A model generated the notes under the pieces. It worked only from the letters and a program-made list of their open reading frames with translations. It had not been told where the DNA came from and did no database searches. From UBA9676 sp963741615 (GTDB taxonomy: Bacteria; Actinomycetota; Actinomycetes; Streptosporangiales; Streptosporangiaceae), in assembly GCA_963741615.1 (NCBI GenBank), contig CAVUIU010000014.1, forward strand, positions 1 to 64,000: DNA of 64,000 bases, read 5' to 3'. The position numbers were made by a program, and so were the translations under genes. Positions 19,039 through 27,251 of the stretch are shown piece by piece (position 1 is the first letter of the stretch; each line of letters begins with the position of its first letter).

Positions 19039-19112
19039 CTGGCCCGGAACCGACCGTCCCGGAACGGACTGGCCCGGAACTGGCTGGCCCGGAACGGTCT
19101 GGCCGGGTGGGG
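19038..19112. repeat. 15-bp tandem repeat at folE 3' end
   Basis: Five degenerate 15-bp units of the type ACTGGCCCGGAACCG (starts at 19038, 19053, 19068, 19083, 19098) begin at the folE stop codon. The 178-bp spacer that contains them ends at the next gene's promoter. Confidence 0.8.
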
Positions 19113-19216
19113 CGGGCGGGCCGGACATCGGTTTATGTGCGCAGTGCGCAACTGGGGGTAATCCTATTCCGGGAGATTGCCCTCGCCACAGATCGGCGGG
19201 ACTACGCTGATCCCCC

Positions 19217-21100
19217 GTGACGCAGGGCCTGAAGCATATGACACAGACGAACGAGCCCAGCGCCCCGGCCCCCGCTTCGCCCGCCGAGGGTGAGGAGGGG
19301 CGAGATGCCAGGGCGCACGCCACGCGTGCGCCCGACCGCCGGAATAGGCGCCGGTGGGTGCCGATCACCACCGGGTGGCTGTGCCTGCTGATCGGGCTTG
19401 CCGACATCGTCGGCGTCGCGATCCCCGGCCTGCACCTGCACTACCGGCTGCACAACATCTCGGCCTTCGTGCCCGGCACCATGACGAATGTCGCCAGCAC
19501 GGCGACGGTGATCATCGGGCTGCTGCTGCTCATGCTTTCCCATGGCCTCCGGCGGCGCAAGCGCCGTGCGTGGCAGGCCGCCACCGTGCTGCTCGCGTTC
19601 AGTGTCGTGATCCACGTGGTGCACCCCCCCTACCGCATCCAGGGCCTGGCCGCCGCGGCCCTGCTGGCGGTGATGCTGTTCTTCCGGGACGAGTTCTACG
19701 CGGTGGGTGATCCGCGGACCCGGTGGCGGGCGGCCTGGGTCTTCGTCGGCGTGCTCGTCGCTGACGTGGCGATCGGCCTGACCTACATCCTGCTGGCCCG
19801 GCACCTCGCCCAGGATTACTCGCTGTGGCAGCGGGTCGTGCACGTGGCCTACGGGCTGGTGGGTGTGTCCGGTCCCGTCCGGTTCGTGCCCGACTCCCGT
19901 GCCGACCTGTTCAACCTGCTGACCAGCGCCCTCGGCGTGTTCACCCTGCTGGTGACGGCGTACCTGTTCCTGCGCCCCGCCAAGCTGGCGGCGAGGCCCA
20001 GCGAGGCCGATTCCCGGCGCATCAGCGAGCTGCTCGACAGGTACGGGGACCGGGACTCGCTCGGGTATTTCGCGCTCCGGAGCGACAAGAACGTGATCTG
20101 GTCGCCCACCGGCAAGGCCTGCATCGGGTACCGGGTGGTCTCCGGGGTGATGCTGGGCAGCGGGGACCCGATCGGCGACCCGGAAGCCTGGCCCGGTGCG
20201 ATCCACGCCTTCCTCGACGAGGCGGCGCGTCACGCCTGGGTGCCCGCCGTGATGGGCTGCGGGGAGCTGGGGGCGGAGATCTGGTGCCGGGAGGGCGAAC
20301 TGACCGCGCTGGAACTGGGCGACGAGGCCATCGTGGAGGTAGCCGACTTCACCCTGCAGGGCCGCTCGATGCGCAACGTCCGCCAGATGGTGGCGCGGGT
20401 GTGCCGCCAGGGATACGTTGCGAACATCCGGCGGGTCGCGGACATCGACCGTGACGAGATCGACCGCCTCATCAGCCGGGCCGACTCCTGGCGCGGCAGC
20501 CCGACCGAGCGCGGCTTCTCCATGGCCCTTGGCCGGGTCGGCGGCCCGGGGGACGGGCAGTGCGTGATCGCCACCGCGACCGAGAACGGGGTGCTCCGCG
20601 GCCTGCTGCACTTCGTCCCCTGGGGATCCGACGGGCTCTCGCTCGACCTGATGCGCAGGGACCGCAGCGCTCAGCCGGGCGTGAACGACTTCCTGATCGT
20701 CGAGGCCATCAAGGCCGCTCACGCGCTGGGGGTCAAGCGGATCTCCCTCAACTTCGCGGTCTTCCGTGCCGCGCTGGAACGGGGGGAGCGGATCGGCGCG
20801 GGCCCGGTGTTGCGGGTCTGGCGCCGCTTCCTCGTCTTCATCTCCCGGTGGTTCCAGATCGAGTCGCTGTACAAGTTCAACGCCAAGTTCTGCCCGGTCT
20901 GGGTGCCACGCTTCTTCGTCTTCCCCGGGACCAAGGACGCGGTGCGGGTCGGCATGGCCGCGCTGGAAGCCGAGGCGTTCCTGGTCTGGCCCAAACTTGA
21001 ACTGCGCCGGCTGGCCGGCAAGCTGGGACTGGCCCGGACCCGCCGCCGCCTGCGGCGTGCCTTCCACCCGCGACCCGCCTCGCGCCGGACCGGCAACTGA
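19217..21100 (+). CDS. MprF/LysX-like membrane protein with DUF2156 domain
   Basis: A 627-residue protein with about six predicted membrane helices (between residues 45 and 260) followed by a DUF2156 (phosphatidylglycerol lysyltransferase, GNAT-like) domain, recognisable from DSLGYFALRSDKNVIWSPTGKA, VSGVMLGSGDPIG and VKRISLNFAVFR. The family moves an amino acid from tRNA to membrane lipid. It resembles the N-terminal half of mycobacterial LysX, but with no fused lysyl-tRNA synthetase; a free lysS is 10 kb downstream. Which amino acid is used is unknown. TACGCT (19203-19208) ends eight bases before the GTG, suggesting a leaderless start; ATG 19238 is an alternative. Confidence 0.85.
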   Translation: MTQGLKHMTQTNEPSAPAPASPAEGEEGRDARAHATRAPDRRNRRRWVPITTGWLCLLIGLADIVGVAIPGLHLHYRLHNISAFVPGTMTNVASTATVIIGLLLLMLSHGLRRRKRRAWQAATVLLAFSVVIHVVHPPYRIQGLAAAALLAVMLFFRDEFYAVGDPRTRWRAAWVFVGVLVADVAIGLTYILLARHLAQDYSLWQRVVHVAYGLVGVSGPVRFVPDSRADLFNLLTSALGVFTLLVTAYLFLRPAKLAARPSEADSRRISELLDRYGDRDSLGYFALRSDKNVIWSPTGKACIGYRVVSGVMLGSGDPIGDPEAWPGAIHAFLDEAARHAWVPAVMGCGELGAEIWCREGELTALELGDEAIVEVADFTLQGRSMRNVRQMVARVCRQGYVANIRRVADIDRDEIDRLISRADSWRGSPTERGFSMALGRVGGPGDGQCVIATATENGVLRGLLHFVPWGSDGLSLDLMRRDRSAQPGVNDFLIVEAIKAAHALGVKRISLNFAVFRAALERGERIGAGPVLRVWRRFLVFISRWFQIESLYKFNAKFCPVWVPRFFVFPGTKDAVRVGMAALEAEAFLVWPKLELRRLAGKLGLARTRRRLRRAFHPRPASRRTGN

Positions 21101-21139
21101 TCAGGGGCAGCCGGCCTGCGGCACCGTAAGGTGACGCTC

Positions 21140-22105
21140 ATGGCGAGCGATGCAGGGGCGGGGGAGGTGGGCGCGGGCACGTTCCCGCACCTACCGAGCC
21201 ATCCTGACCGCCCAGCACCCCCGGGGCTGCCTGGCGCCGCCAGGTGCCTGGTGATGGGGGTGGTGAACGTCACTCCCGACTCGTTCTCGGACGGGGGCTC
21301 CTGGTTCGGCGCCGACGCCGCGATCGCCCGCGGGCTGGAACTGGCCGCGCAGGGGGCCGACATCGTCGACGTGGGCGGGGAGTCCACCCGGCCGGGGGCG
21401 CAGCGGGTGTCCGTGGATGAGGAACTGCGGCGGGTCAGGCCGGTCATCAGCGGGCTCGCCCGCGCTGGCGTGCCGGTCAGCGTGGACACGATGCGGGCCG
21501 AGGTGGCGCAGGCAGCGCTGGACGTGGGCGCCCGGCTGGTCAATGACGTCAGCGGGGGGCTGGCCGATCCGGAGATGCCCAGGCTGGTCGCCCAGGCCGG
21601 TGTCCCCTACGTGGTCATGCACTGGCGCGGGCACAGCCATCAGATGCAGGACCGCGCCCTGTACCGCGACGTCGTCGGTGAGGTGTGCGAGGAGTTGCGC
21701 CAGCGGGTCGATGCCGTCGTGGCGGCGGGGGTTGACCCGGCGCTGATCATCCTCGACCCGGGCCTCGGTTTCGCCAAACTGGCCGAGCATAACTGGGCGC
21801 TGCTGACCCACCTCGCGGAGATTTCCCGCCTCGGCGGCGGGCCGCCCGGTTTCCCGGTCCTGATCGGTGCCTCGCGCAAGCGGTTCCTCGGCAGGCTGCT
21901 CGCGGCCACCGACGGCACGGTCCGCCCGTTCTCCGGCTGTGACGACGCGACGGTCGCGGTCACCGCTCTCGCCGCGGCCGCTGGGGCGTGGTGTGCCCGC
22001 GTGCACGAGGTGCCGGCGAACGCCGACGCGGTGCGGGTCGGGCAGGCCTGGCGGGAGGCGGCCGGGTCGTCCGGGTTGGCCGGGGAGGGCGGCGAGGGCG
22101 GGTGA
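21140..22105 (+). CDS. folP: dihydropteroate synthase
   Basis: A 321-residue TIM-barrel enzyme joining p-aminobenzoate to the pterin diphosphate, the sulfonamide target. Motifs: MGVVNVTPDSFSDGG, GADIVDVGGESTRPGA and LIGASRKRFLG. The first 30 residues are an unconserved Gly/Pro-rich leader. ATG 21140 follows TAAGGT (21127-21132) by seven bases, which may be a -10 for a leaderless mRNA or part of a weak Shine-Dalgarno; GTG 21131 is in frame. The stop overlaps the folB start by GTGA. Confidence 0.94.
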   Translation: MASDAGAGEVGAGTFPHLPSHPDRPAPPGLPGAARCLVMGVVNVTPDSFSDGGSWFGADAAIARGLELAAQGADIVDVGGESTRPGAQRVSVDEELRRVRPVISGLARAGVPVSVDTMRAEVAQAALDVGARLVNDVSGGLADPEMPRLVAQAGVPYVVMHWRGHSHQMQDRALYRDVVGEVCEELRQRVDAVVAAGVDPALIILDPGLGFAKLAEHNWALLTHLAEISRLGGGPPGFPVLIGASRKRFLGRLLAATDGTVRPFSGCDDATVAVTALAAAAGAWCARVHEVPANADAVRVGQAWREAAGSSGLAGEGGEGG

Positions 22106-22467
22106 GCCTGGACCGGATCTTGCTGGAAGGGCTGCGCGTGTTCGCGCGGCACGGTGTCCTCGAGCACGAGCGGCGCGACGGCCAGGAGTTCATCATCGAC
22201 GCGGTTTTGTGGCTGGATACCCGGTCCGCCGCGGCTGATGACGATCTTTCCCTTACGGTCGACTATGGTGCCGTCGCAGACCGGCTGGTCCGGCTGGCGA
22301 GCGGGCCGCCGGTGCTGCTCATCGAGACGCTGGCGCAGCGGCTGGCCGCCGGGTGCCTGTCGGAACCGGGCGTCGAGGAGGTCGAGATCACCGTCCACAA
22401 GCCCCATGCCCCCTTGCCTCACCGCTTCAGCGACGTGGCCGTGACGATCCGGCGGAAGCGCACATGA
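22102..22467 (+). CDS. folB: dihydroneopterin aldolase
   Basis: A 121-residue FolB with DRILLEGLRVFARHGVLEHE at the start, the conserved VDYGAVAD, LIETLAQRLA and the KPHAPLPHRFSDVAV ending. It cleaves dihydroneopterin to 6-hydroxymethyl-dihydropterin. Both ends overlap neighbours by 4 bp (GTGA with folP, ATGA with folK), so folPBK is translated as a unit. Confidence 0.93.
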   Translation: MSLDRILLEGLRVFARHGVLEHERRDGQEFIIDAVLWLDTRSAAADDDLSLTVDYGAVADRLVRLASGPPVLLIETLAQRLAAGCLSEPGVEEVEITVHKPHAPLPHRFSDVAVTIRRKRT

Positions 22468-23027
22468 GCGGCGACGGCAGAGCGGGGCCGATGCCCGCCC
22501 ACCCGTACCACCGGGACGGCGGAAGACGCAGGGTCACCATCGCGCTCGGCAGTAACCTCGGCAACCGGCTCGAGAATCTGCAGGGAGGCCTTGACGCGCT
22601 CTTCGACGCCCCCGGTCTTGACCTGGTCGCGGTGTCGCCCGTCTACCAGACCGCGGCCGTCGGCGGCCCCGGCCAGCCCGACTACCTGAACGCCGTGCTG
22701 ATCGCGAAGACCACGCTGCCCGCCGATGCCGTCCTGGACCGGTGCCACGGGGTGGAGGCCGCGTTCGGGCGGGTCAGGGACGAGGTCTGGGGTCCTCGCA
22801 CGCTGGACCTCGACATCATCGTCTACGGTGACGTCGTGAGCGACGACCCGGAGCTGACACTGCCGCATCCGAGGGCACACGAGCGCGCTTTCGTCCTCGC
22901 TCCCTGGCACGCCATCGACCCGCACGCGGAGATCCCCGGCCACGGCCCGGTATCGGATCTGCTGGCATCGGTTGGCCCGGCCGACGTGCGGCGGCTCGAC
23001 GACACCGTGCTTCACACGCCCGCATGA
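22464..23027 (+). CDS. folK: 2-amino-4-hydroxy-6-hydroxymethyldihydropteridine diphosphokinase
   Basis: A 187-residue HPPK. The motifs TIALGSNLGNRLENLQ, VSPVYQTAAVGGPGQPDYLNAV, WGPRTLDLDIIVYG and LPHPRAHERAFVL are all present. It transfers pyrophosphate from ATP to the pterin alcohol, making the FolP substrate. The ATG overlaps the folB stop; about 20 residues of unconserved N-terminus precede the fold. Confidence 0.93.
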   Translation: MSGDGRAGPMPAHPYHRDGGRRRVTIALGSNLGNRLENLQGGLDALFDAPGLDLVAVSPVYQTAAVGGPGQPDYLNAVLIAKTTLPADAVLDRCHGVEAAFGRVRDEVWGPRTLDLDIIVYGDVVSDDPELTLPHPRAHERAFVLAPWHAIDPHAEIPGHGPVSDLLASVGPADVRRLDDTVLHTPA

Positions 23028-23064
23028 CGGCCGCTGCCACCCGTTCCTGCCGGGCGGTGCGCCG

Positions 23065-23523
23065 ATGACCCCTACCAGGGTGCGGACGCTGCTCCTGATC
23101 GCCGCCGCCTGCGCGATCGCCTCCTGGCTGCTGTTGCGGCAGGTCTATTCGGCGCTGCCACCGCTGCCATGGACCGGGGTGCCCGCGCTGCTGCTGCTCG
23201 CGCTGGCGGAGGCGTGGAGCGGCCGGAGCCTGCGTGGCCGCCTGCGGGGCCGCGGCAGGCCGGTGCCGCCGATCGCGGTGGCCAGGATGGCTGCCCTGGC
23301 CAAGGCCACATCCCTGGCTGCCGCGTTCGTCGGGGGTCTTGCCGCCGGGTTCCTGCTGTATGTGGCGGCGTCGCTGGACAAGGCGGCCTACCGTGCCGAC
23401 GCCTTCGCGTCGGGCGGCACCTTCGTGGCCGCCGTCCTCCTGATCCTGGCCGCCCTCTACCTGGAGAACGGCTGCCGCGTCCCGCCATCGCGGGACGAGC
23501 CCGGCCAGCCGCCAGGAGGCTAG
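23065..23523 (+). CDS. DUF3180 membrane protein
   Basis: A 152-residue protein with four probable membrane helices (TLLLIAAACAIASWLLL; TGVPALLLLALAEAW; TSLAAAFVGGLAAGFLLYVAAS; GGTFVAAVLLILAALYLENGC). The conserved PPIAVARMAALAKATSLAAAFVGG loop is typical of DUF3180, found directly after folK in many actinobacteria. No biochemical role is known. ATG 23065 is 37 bp after folK; no strong Shine-Dalgarno. It ends one base from the convergent nuoD-like stop. Confidence 0.82.
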   Translation: MTPTRVRTLLLIAAACAIASWLLLRQVYSALPPLPWTGVPALLLLALAEAWSGRSLRGRLRGRGRPVPPIAVARMAALAKATSLAAAFVGGLAAGFLLYVAASLDKAAYRADAFASGGTFVAAVLLILAALYLENGCRVPPSRDEPGQPPGG

Positions 23524-23524
23524 A

Positions 23525-24859
23525 TCATCTGTCCATGTCGCCCACGACGAAGAACATCGAGCCCAGGATGGCAGGCAGATCGCTGACGCGGCTTCCCGCC
23601 AGCAACTCGGAAAGCACCTGAACGTTGCTGAAGGAAGCCGAGCGCAGCTTCAGCCGCCAGGGTGTCTTCCCCCCGCGGGAAACCAGGTAGTACCCGTTGA
23701 TCCCGAGCGGGTTCTCCGTCCACGCGTAGGCATGGCCCTCGGGCACCTTGAAGACCTTGGGCAGGCGGGCGCTGAGCGGCCCCGGTGGCAGGCGCGCCAG
23801 CCGGCTGGCGCACGCGTCCGCCAGTTCCAGCGATGCCCCGATCTGGTCGAGCAGGCACTCGAACCTGGCCAGGCAGTCGCCTTCGGTCCTGGTCACCACC
23901 CGCAGCACCCCGGCAAGATCGCCGTAGGCGAGGTACGGCTCGTCGCGCCGCAGGTCGAAGCCGACCCCGCTGGCGCGGGCGGCGGGCCCGCTCACCCCGT
24001 ACTGGCGCACCTGCTCGCCGGTGAGCCGCCCCACGTTGCGCGTGCGCTGACGGAAGCCCTCGTGCTCCCTGACCACCGCGCCGATCACCGGCAGGGCTGA
24101 CCGCACCTGGTCGACCGTGCCGTGCACGCGGCCGAGCCAGCCCGCGGGCAGTTCCTCGAGCAGGCCGCCGACCCGGTTGAACATGTAGTGCATCCGGCCA
24201 CCGGAGATCTCCTCCATCACCGCCTGGACCAGTTCCCGCGCGCCGAAGGCCGCCCCGGCGGCCACCGGGGGGGCGATGGCGCCAGCGGGCCCGGTACCGC
24301 CCGGCCCGGTACCGCCCGGCCCGGTACCGCCCGGCCCGGTACCGCCCGGCCCGGCATCGGCGGCGATTTCCGGTGGGTAGCAGCTCAGGAACGCCAGATG
24401 GCTGAGGACGCGGTTCAGTTCGGCGAGCAAGGTGCGCGCCCAGACCCCGCGAGGCGGCACCTCGATCCCGGCCAGCCGCTCAGCCGCGAGAACCACACCA
24501 AGCTCGCTGGAGAACGCGCTCAGCCAGTCATGACGGTTGGCCAGCATGATGATCTGCCGGTAGTCACGCGCCTCGAACAGCTTCTCCGCACCACGGTGTA
24601 CGTAGCCTATGACCGGCTCGGCGGCGGTGATCCGGTCCGCCTCGAGGGTGAGGCCGAGCCGGAGCATGCCGTGCCCCGAGGGATGCCCAGGCCCGAGGTT
24701 GATCAGCAGCCGCCCCGGAGTGGCGTCAGCGCTGTCCGCGCCGCCCGCGCCGCCCGCGCCAGCCGCGCCCGAGCCGCCCGCGCCCGCCGTGCCAGCCGCG
24801 CCCGCGCTGCCCGCCGACGTCCAAGCGCCCGTGACCGCGTCCAGGTGGCGCTGCGACAT
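23525..24859 (-). CDS. orphan NuoD-like protein (NADH-quinone oxidoreductase 49 kDa subunit family)
   Basis: A 444-residue member of the NuoD family standing alone, with no other complex I gene nearby. It keeps GPGHPSGHGMLRLGL (quinone-site His region), YVHRGAEKLFEARDYRQ, and the ending ASFSNVQVLSELLAGSRVSDLPAILGSMFFVVGDMDR. In the RHDWLSAF segment a Trp stands where respiratory NuoD has the quinone-contacting Tyr (MDYLHSF type). An Ala/Gly-rich N-terminal extension and a perfect 15-bp tandem repeat coding (GPGGT)n around residues 170-190 are additions. A solitary second NuoD at the folate cluster is known in Streptomyces, from memory; function unknown. Confidence 0.85.
   Translation of the reverse strand: MSQRHLDAVTGAWTSAGSAGAAGTAGAGGSGAAGAGGAGGADSADATPGRLLINLGPGHPSGHGMLRLGLTLEADRITAAEPVIGYVHRGAEKLFEARDYRQIIMLANRHDWLSAFSSELGVVLAAERLAGIEVPPRGVWARTLLAELNRVLSHLAFLSCYPPEIAADAGPGGTGPGGTGPGGTGPGGTGPAGAIAPPVAAGAAFGARELVQAVMEEISGGRMHYMFNRVGGLLEELPAGWLGRVHGTVDQVRSALPVIGAVVREHEGFRQRTRNVGRLTGEQVRQYGVSGPAARASGVGFDLRRDEPYLAYGDLAGVLRVVTRTEGDCLARFECLLDQIGASLELADACASRLARLPPGPLSARLPKVFKVPEGHAYAWTENPLGINGYYLVSRGGKTPWRLKLRSASFSNVQVLSELLAGSRVSDLPAILGSMFFVVGDMDR
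24291..24350. repeat. perfect 15-bp tandem repeat inside nuoD-like gene
   Basis: Four identical copies of CCGGTACCGCCCGGC (24291, 24306, 24321, 24336) encode a Gly/Pro/Thr linker on the minus strand. The identity of the units points to recent expansion; the length is a multiple of three so the frame is kept. Confidence 0.92.
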
Positions 24860-24915
24860 GACCCCAATGCTCCCACGCGCAACAAGCCACCGGGTTGGCC
24901 GCGCGCCAGACCCGT

Positions 24916-24984
24916 CTTAGCACGACTTGCGCCCATGATCACGTCCGGTTTGTGGTGATTTGCTTGGGCCCAATCCGTGCTAAG
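24916..24984. promoter_or_regulatory. spaced 9-bp inverted repeat upstream of nuoD-like gene
   Basis: CTTAGCACG (24916-24924) and CGTGCTAAG (24976-24984) are exact inverted copies separated by 51 bp. They lie in a locally AT-richer spacer between the methyltransferase stop and the nuoD-like start, so they may be paired operator half-sites or a long-loop transcript hairpin. Confidence 0.4.
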
Positions 24985-26205
24985 TCAGCTGGCCGAAGCC
25001 GGCTGGGGCCGACCGCCAGCCGGGCAGGCGGTCAGCCGGGCAGCGAGCCTAGGGCGGCCAGCGACGGCGGGATGTCCAGGCCCACGGCCTGCACCAGCCA
25101 GCCGAACGCGCCGAGCCCGTGGGGGTCGATCAGCTCGGCTTCCGCCGAGGTCTTGGCTAGTGCCCGCGCATAACCCAGCGGGTCGTTTCCCGCCAGCGCC
25201 AACGGGGGCCGGCGGCCGGTCACCCCGAGCGCGCGGAGGGCCTGGCGCTGTGTGGTGAGCACGGTCGTGCCCGCGCACGCCATCCGGTCCGCGCACCCCA
25301 CCTGGTCCGCGCACCCTACCTGGTCCGCGCACCCCACCTGGTCCGCGCACGCCATCCGTCGGATACCGGTCCGCGCACCCCACCTGGTCCGCGCACGCCA
25401 TCCCGTCCGCGCACGCCACCTGGTCCGCGCACGCCAGTCGGCCGGCCTCGGCGCACGCGTCGAGCGCGACGTGTGCCGTGATGTCGCGTGACCCATCGGG
25501 GACGGCGCGCACCACACGCCCGTCCCGGTACCCGGTCATGGTGCCCTGCCGAGGCCGGTCCGCCCGCTGGTGGCCGTAGTCGGCGGCGACAGCGAGTCCC
25601 CGGGTGATCCGGCCGACGACCCCGGCCCATGCCTGGCACCGCGTCCGCCCTATCTCGGCGCGGTCGCCGGGCTCGGACAGCGGCCACCACGCGCGCGACC
25701 AGGCCAGGTCGGCCGGCGGGAGCGGCGGCCCCGGCCGTTCCGCGCCGCTTTCGGTCTCCACCAGCACCAGCCGCGTCCCCGCGGGTGTGAGCTCCGCCAC
25801 GTCGAGCGGGATATTGTCCAGCCACTCACTGGCGATCACCATCCCCGTGATCGCCCCGGGTGGCGACGCCTGCCAGCCGATGCACGGGTCGAGCCCGGTC
25901 GGCCGGGGCGTGATCTCCACCGCCCGGGCGGCGATCCGCGCCGCCAGGCCACGGTCCCGGCCCGCTTCGTTGAGCATCTGACTGAGCAGTTCGCCGCGGC
26001 CGGCGCCGACATCCACCAGGTCCAGCCGGTCCGGGTGACCGAGCGCGGCGTCGACCTCGCGCAGCAGGCTGAGCATCGCCCCGGCGTAGCGGGGTGAGAC
26101 ATGGGCGGAGGTGCGGAAGTGCCGCCGCGGCGGCTCGCCGCTGGCGTAGAAGCCGCCCGGGCCGTAGAGCGCGGTCCGCATGGCCTCGCGCCAGGTCATC
26201 CACAC
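24985..26205 (-). CDS. MidA/NDUFAF7-like SAM-dependent methyltransferase, frameshifted in a repeat
   Basis: The N-terminal 270 or so residues form a MidA-type methyltransferase: MTWREAMRTALYGPGGFY, the SAM motif LVDVGAGRGELLSQML, IASEWLDNIPLDVAEL and DYGHQRADRPRQGTMTGYRDGR. Mitochondrial NDUFAF7 methylates the 49 kDa (NuoD-like) subunit of complex I, so adjacency to a NuoD-like gene is suggestive. After ALDACAEAG an 18-bp tandem repeat begins, and a 10-bp insert in it shifts the frame: the conserved C-terminus (TTVLTTQRQALRALG to FGWLVQAVGL) is in another frame ending at 25032. As written, the protein ends with an unrelated tail at 24985. A TAGAGT seven bases before GTG 26205 suggests a leaderless start; ATG 26199 is possible. 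Confidence 0.8.
   Translation of the reverse strand: MWMTWREAMRTALYGPGGFYASGEPPRRHFRTSAHVSPRYAGAMLSLLREVDAALGHPDRLDLVDVGAGRGELLSQMLNEAGRDRGLAARIAARAVEITPRPTGLDPCIGWQASPPGAITGMVIASEWLDNIPLDVAELTPAGTRLVLVETESGAERPGPPLPPADLAWSRAWWPLSEPGDRAEIGRTRCQAWAGVVGRITRGLAVAADYGHQRADRPRQGTMTGYRDGRVVRAVPDGSRDITAHVALDACAEAGRLACADQVACADGMACADQVGCADRYPTDGVRGPGGVRGPGRVRGPGGVRGPDGVRGHDRAHHTAPGPPRARGDRPPAPVGAGGKRPAGLCAGTSQDLGGSRADRPPRARRVRLAGAGRGPGHPAVAGRPRLAARLTACPAGGRPQPASAS
25032..25344 (-). pseudogene. displaced C-terminal part of the MidA-like methyltransferase
   Basis: This frame continues the repeat-encoded CADQVG units and then reads TTVLTTQRQALRALGVTGRR, and later DPHGLGAFGWLVQAVGL, the C-terminal motifs expected for the family. 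It is out of frame with the N-terminal domain because of the 10-bp insert at 25359-25368. Confidence 0.75.
25273..25440. repeat. 18-bp tandem repeat with a 10-bp interruption
   Basis: Eight full units of about 18 bp (consensus GCGCACSCCAYCTGGTCC on the + strand) plus a partial ninth. Starts: 25273, 25291, 25309, 25327, 25345, 25373, 25391, 25409. The fifth unit is 28 bp long, carrying an extra TCGGATACCG (25359-25368), which breaks the reading frame of the host gene. Confidence 0.92.
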
Positions 26206-26333
26206 CCGGCCGACTCTAGTGGTCTGCCCCCCGATGACCGGCCGCCCGGCGCCGGGCTCCCGGGCGCCTAGCGTGGATATGCTGATCAGTGCCGTCCGGT
26301 ACCCGGTGCTGGAGCGAGAGGGAAACTGACGCG

Positions 26334-27251
26334 ATGCCGAACCCGGCGGGGCCGCCGACCTCATCCCATCCCGCACGGCTCCGGGTCGGCATCATCGGGG
26401 CCGGGCGGGTCGGCGCCACCCTCGGCATCGCGCTGGCCCGGGCCGGCCACCACCTGACCAGCGTGTCCGCGGTCTCCGAGGCCTCGGTGCGGCGGGCCGC
26501 GCGGATGCTGCCCGGCGTCCCGGTCAAGCAGCCGCAAGAGGTCGTCACCGGGGCCGATCTCGTCCTGCTCACCGTCCCGGACGACGTCCTGCCCGGCCTG
26601 GTGGCGGGGCTGGGCGCGACCGGCACCGCGCTGGAAGGCCGGCTTCTCGTGCACACCAGCGGCAGGCACGGCATCGCGGTCCTCGCGCCCGCGACCCGCC
26701 TGGGCGCCCTGCCGCTGGCCCTGCACCCGGTCATGACCTTCACGGGGCGTCCCGATGACGTCGAGCGGCTGGCCGGCATCTGCTTCGGTGTGACCGCGCC
26801 CGAGTCGCTCAGGCTGGTCGCGGAGGCGCTGGTGATCGAGATGGGTGGCGAGCCCGTCTTCATCGACGAGGCCAGCCGCGGGCTGTATCACGCGGCGCTC
26901 GCGAGCGCCGCCAACCACCTCGTCACCCTGGTGGTCCAGGCTGCTGAGCTGCTGGGGGTCGCCGGGGCGCCCGATCCGCCCCGGATGCTTGCGCCGCTGC
27001 TGTCGGCCGCGCTCGACAACGCGCTGCGGCTGGGGGACGCCGGGCTGACCGGGCCGGTGGCCCGCGCCGACGCGGAGACCGTGGCCGATCATCTTGACGC
27101 GCTGCGCGAGGTGTCGCCGGAGGCGTTGCGCGCTTACGTCGCGCTGGCCAGGCTCACCGCCGACCGCGCGCTGGCGGCGGGCATCCTGGACCCGCCCGCC
27201 GCGCAGCGCCTGCTCGACGTCCTGGCCGGTGCGCCCGGTGGCCCGCGATGA
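26334..27251 (+). CDS. Rossmann-fold DUF2520 oxidoreductase-like protein
   Basis: A 305-residue protein with an N-terminal NAD(P)-binding fold (VGIIGAGRVGATLGIALARAGH) and a helical DUF2520 C-terminal domain (GLYHAALASAANHLVTLVVQAAELL, LTGPVARADAETVADHLDAL). Similar to F420-dependent or ketopantoate-type reductases, and located immediately before panC in actinobacteria, so a role in pantoate formation is often supposed but not proven. ATG 26334 is preceded by GAGAGGGAA about ten bases upstream. The stop overlaps the panC start. Confidence 0.86.
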   Translation: MPNPAGPPTSSHPARLRVGIIGAGRVGATLGIALARAGHHLTSVSAVSEASVRRAARMLPGVPVKQPQEVVTGADLVLLTVPDDVLPGLVAGLGATGTALEGRLLVHTSGRHGIAVLAPATRLGALPLALHPVMTFTGRPDDVERLAGICFGVTAPESLRLVAEALVIEMGGEPVFIDEASRGLYHAALASAANHLVTLVVQAAELLGVAGAPDPPRMLAPLLSAALDNALRLGDAGLTGPVARADAETVADHLDALREVSPEALRAYVALARLTADRALAAGILDPPAAQRLLDVLAGAPGGPR

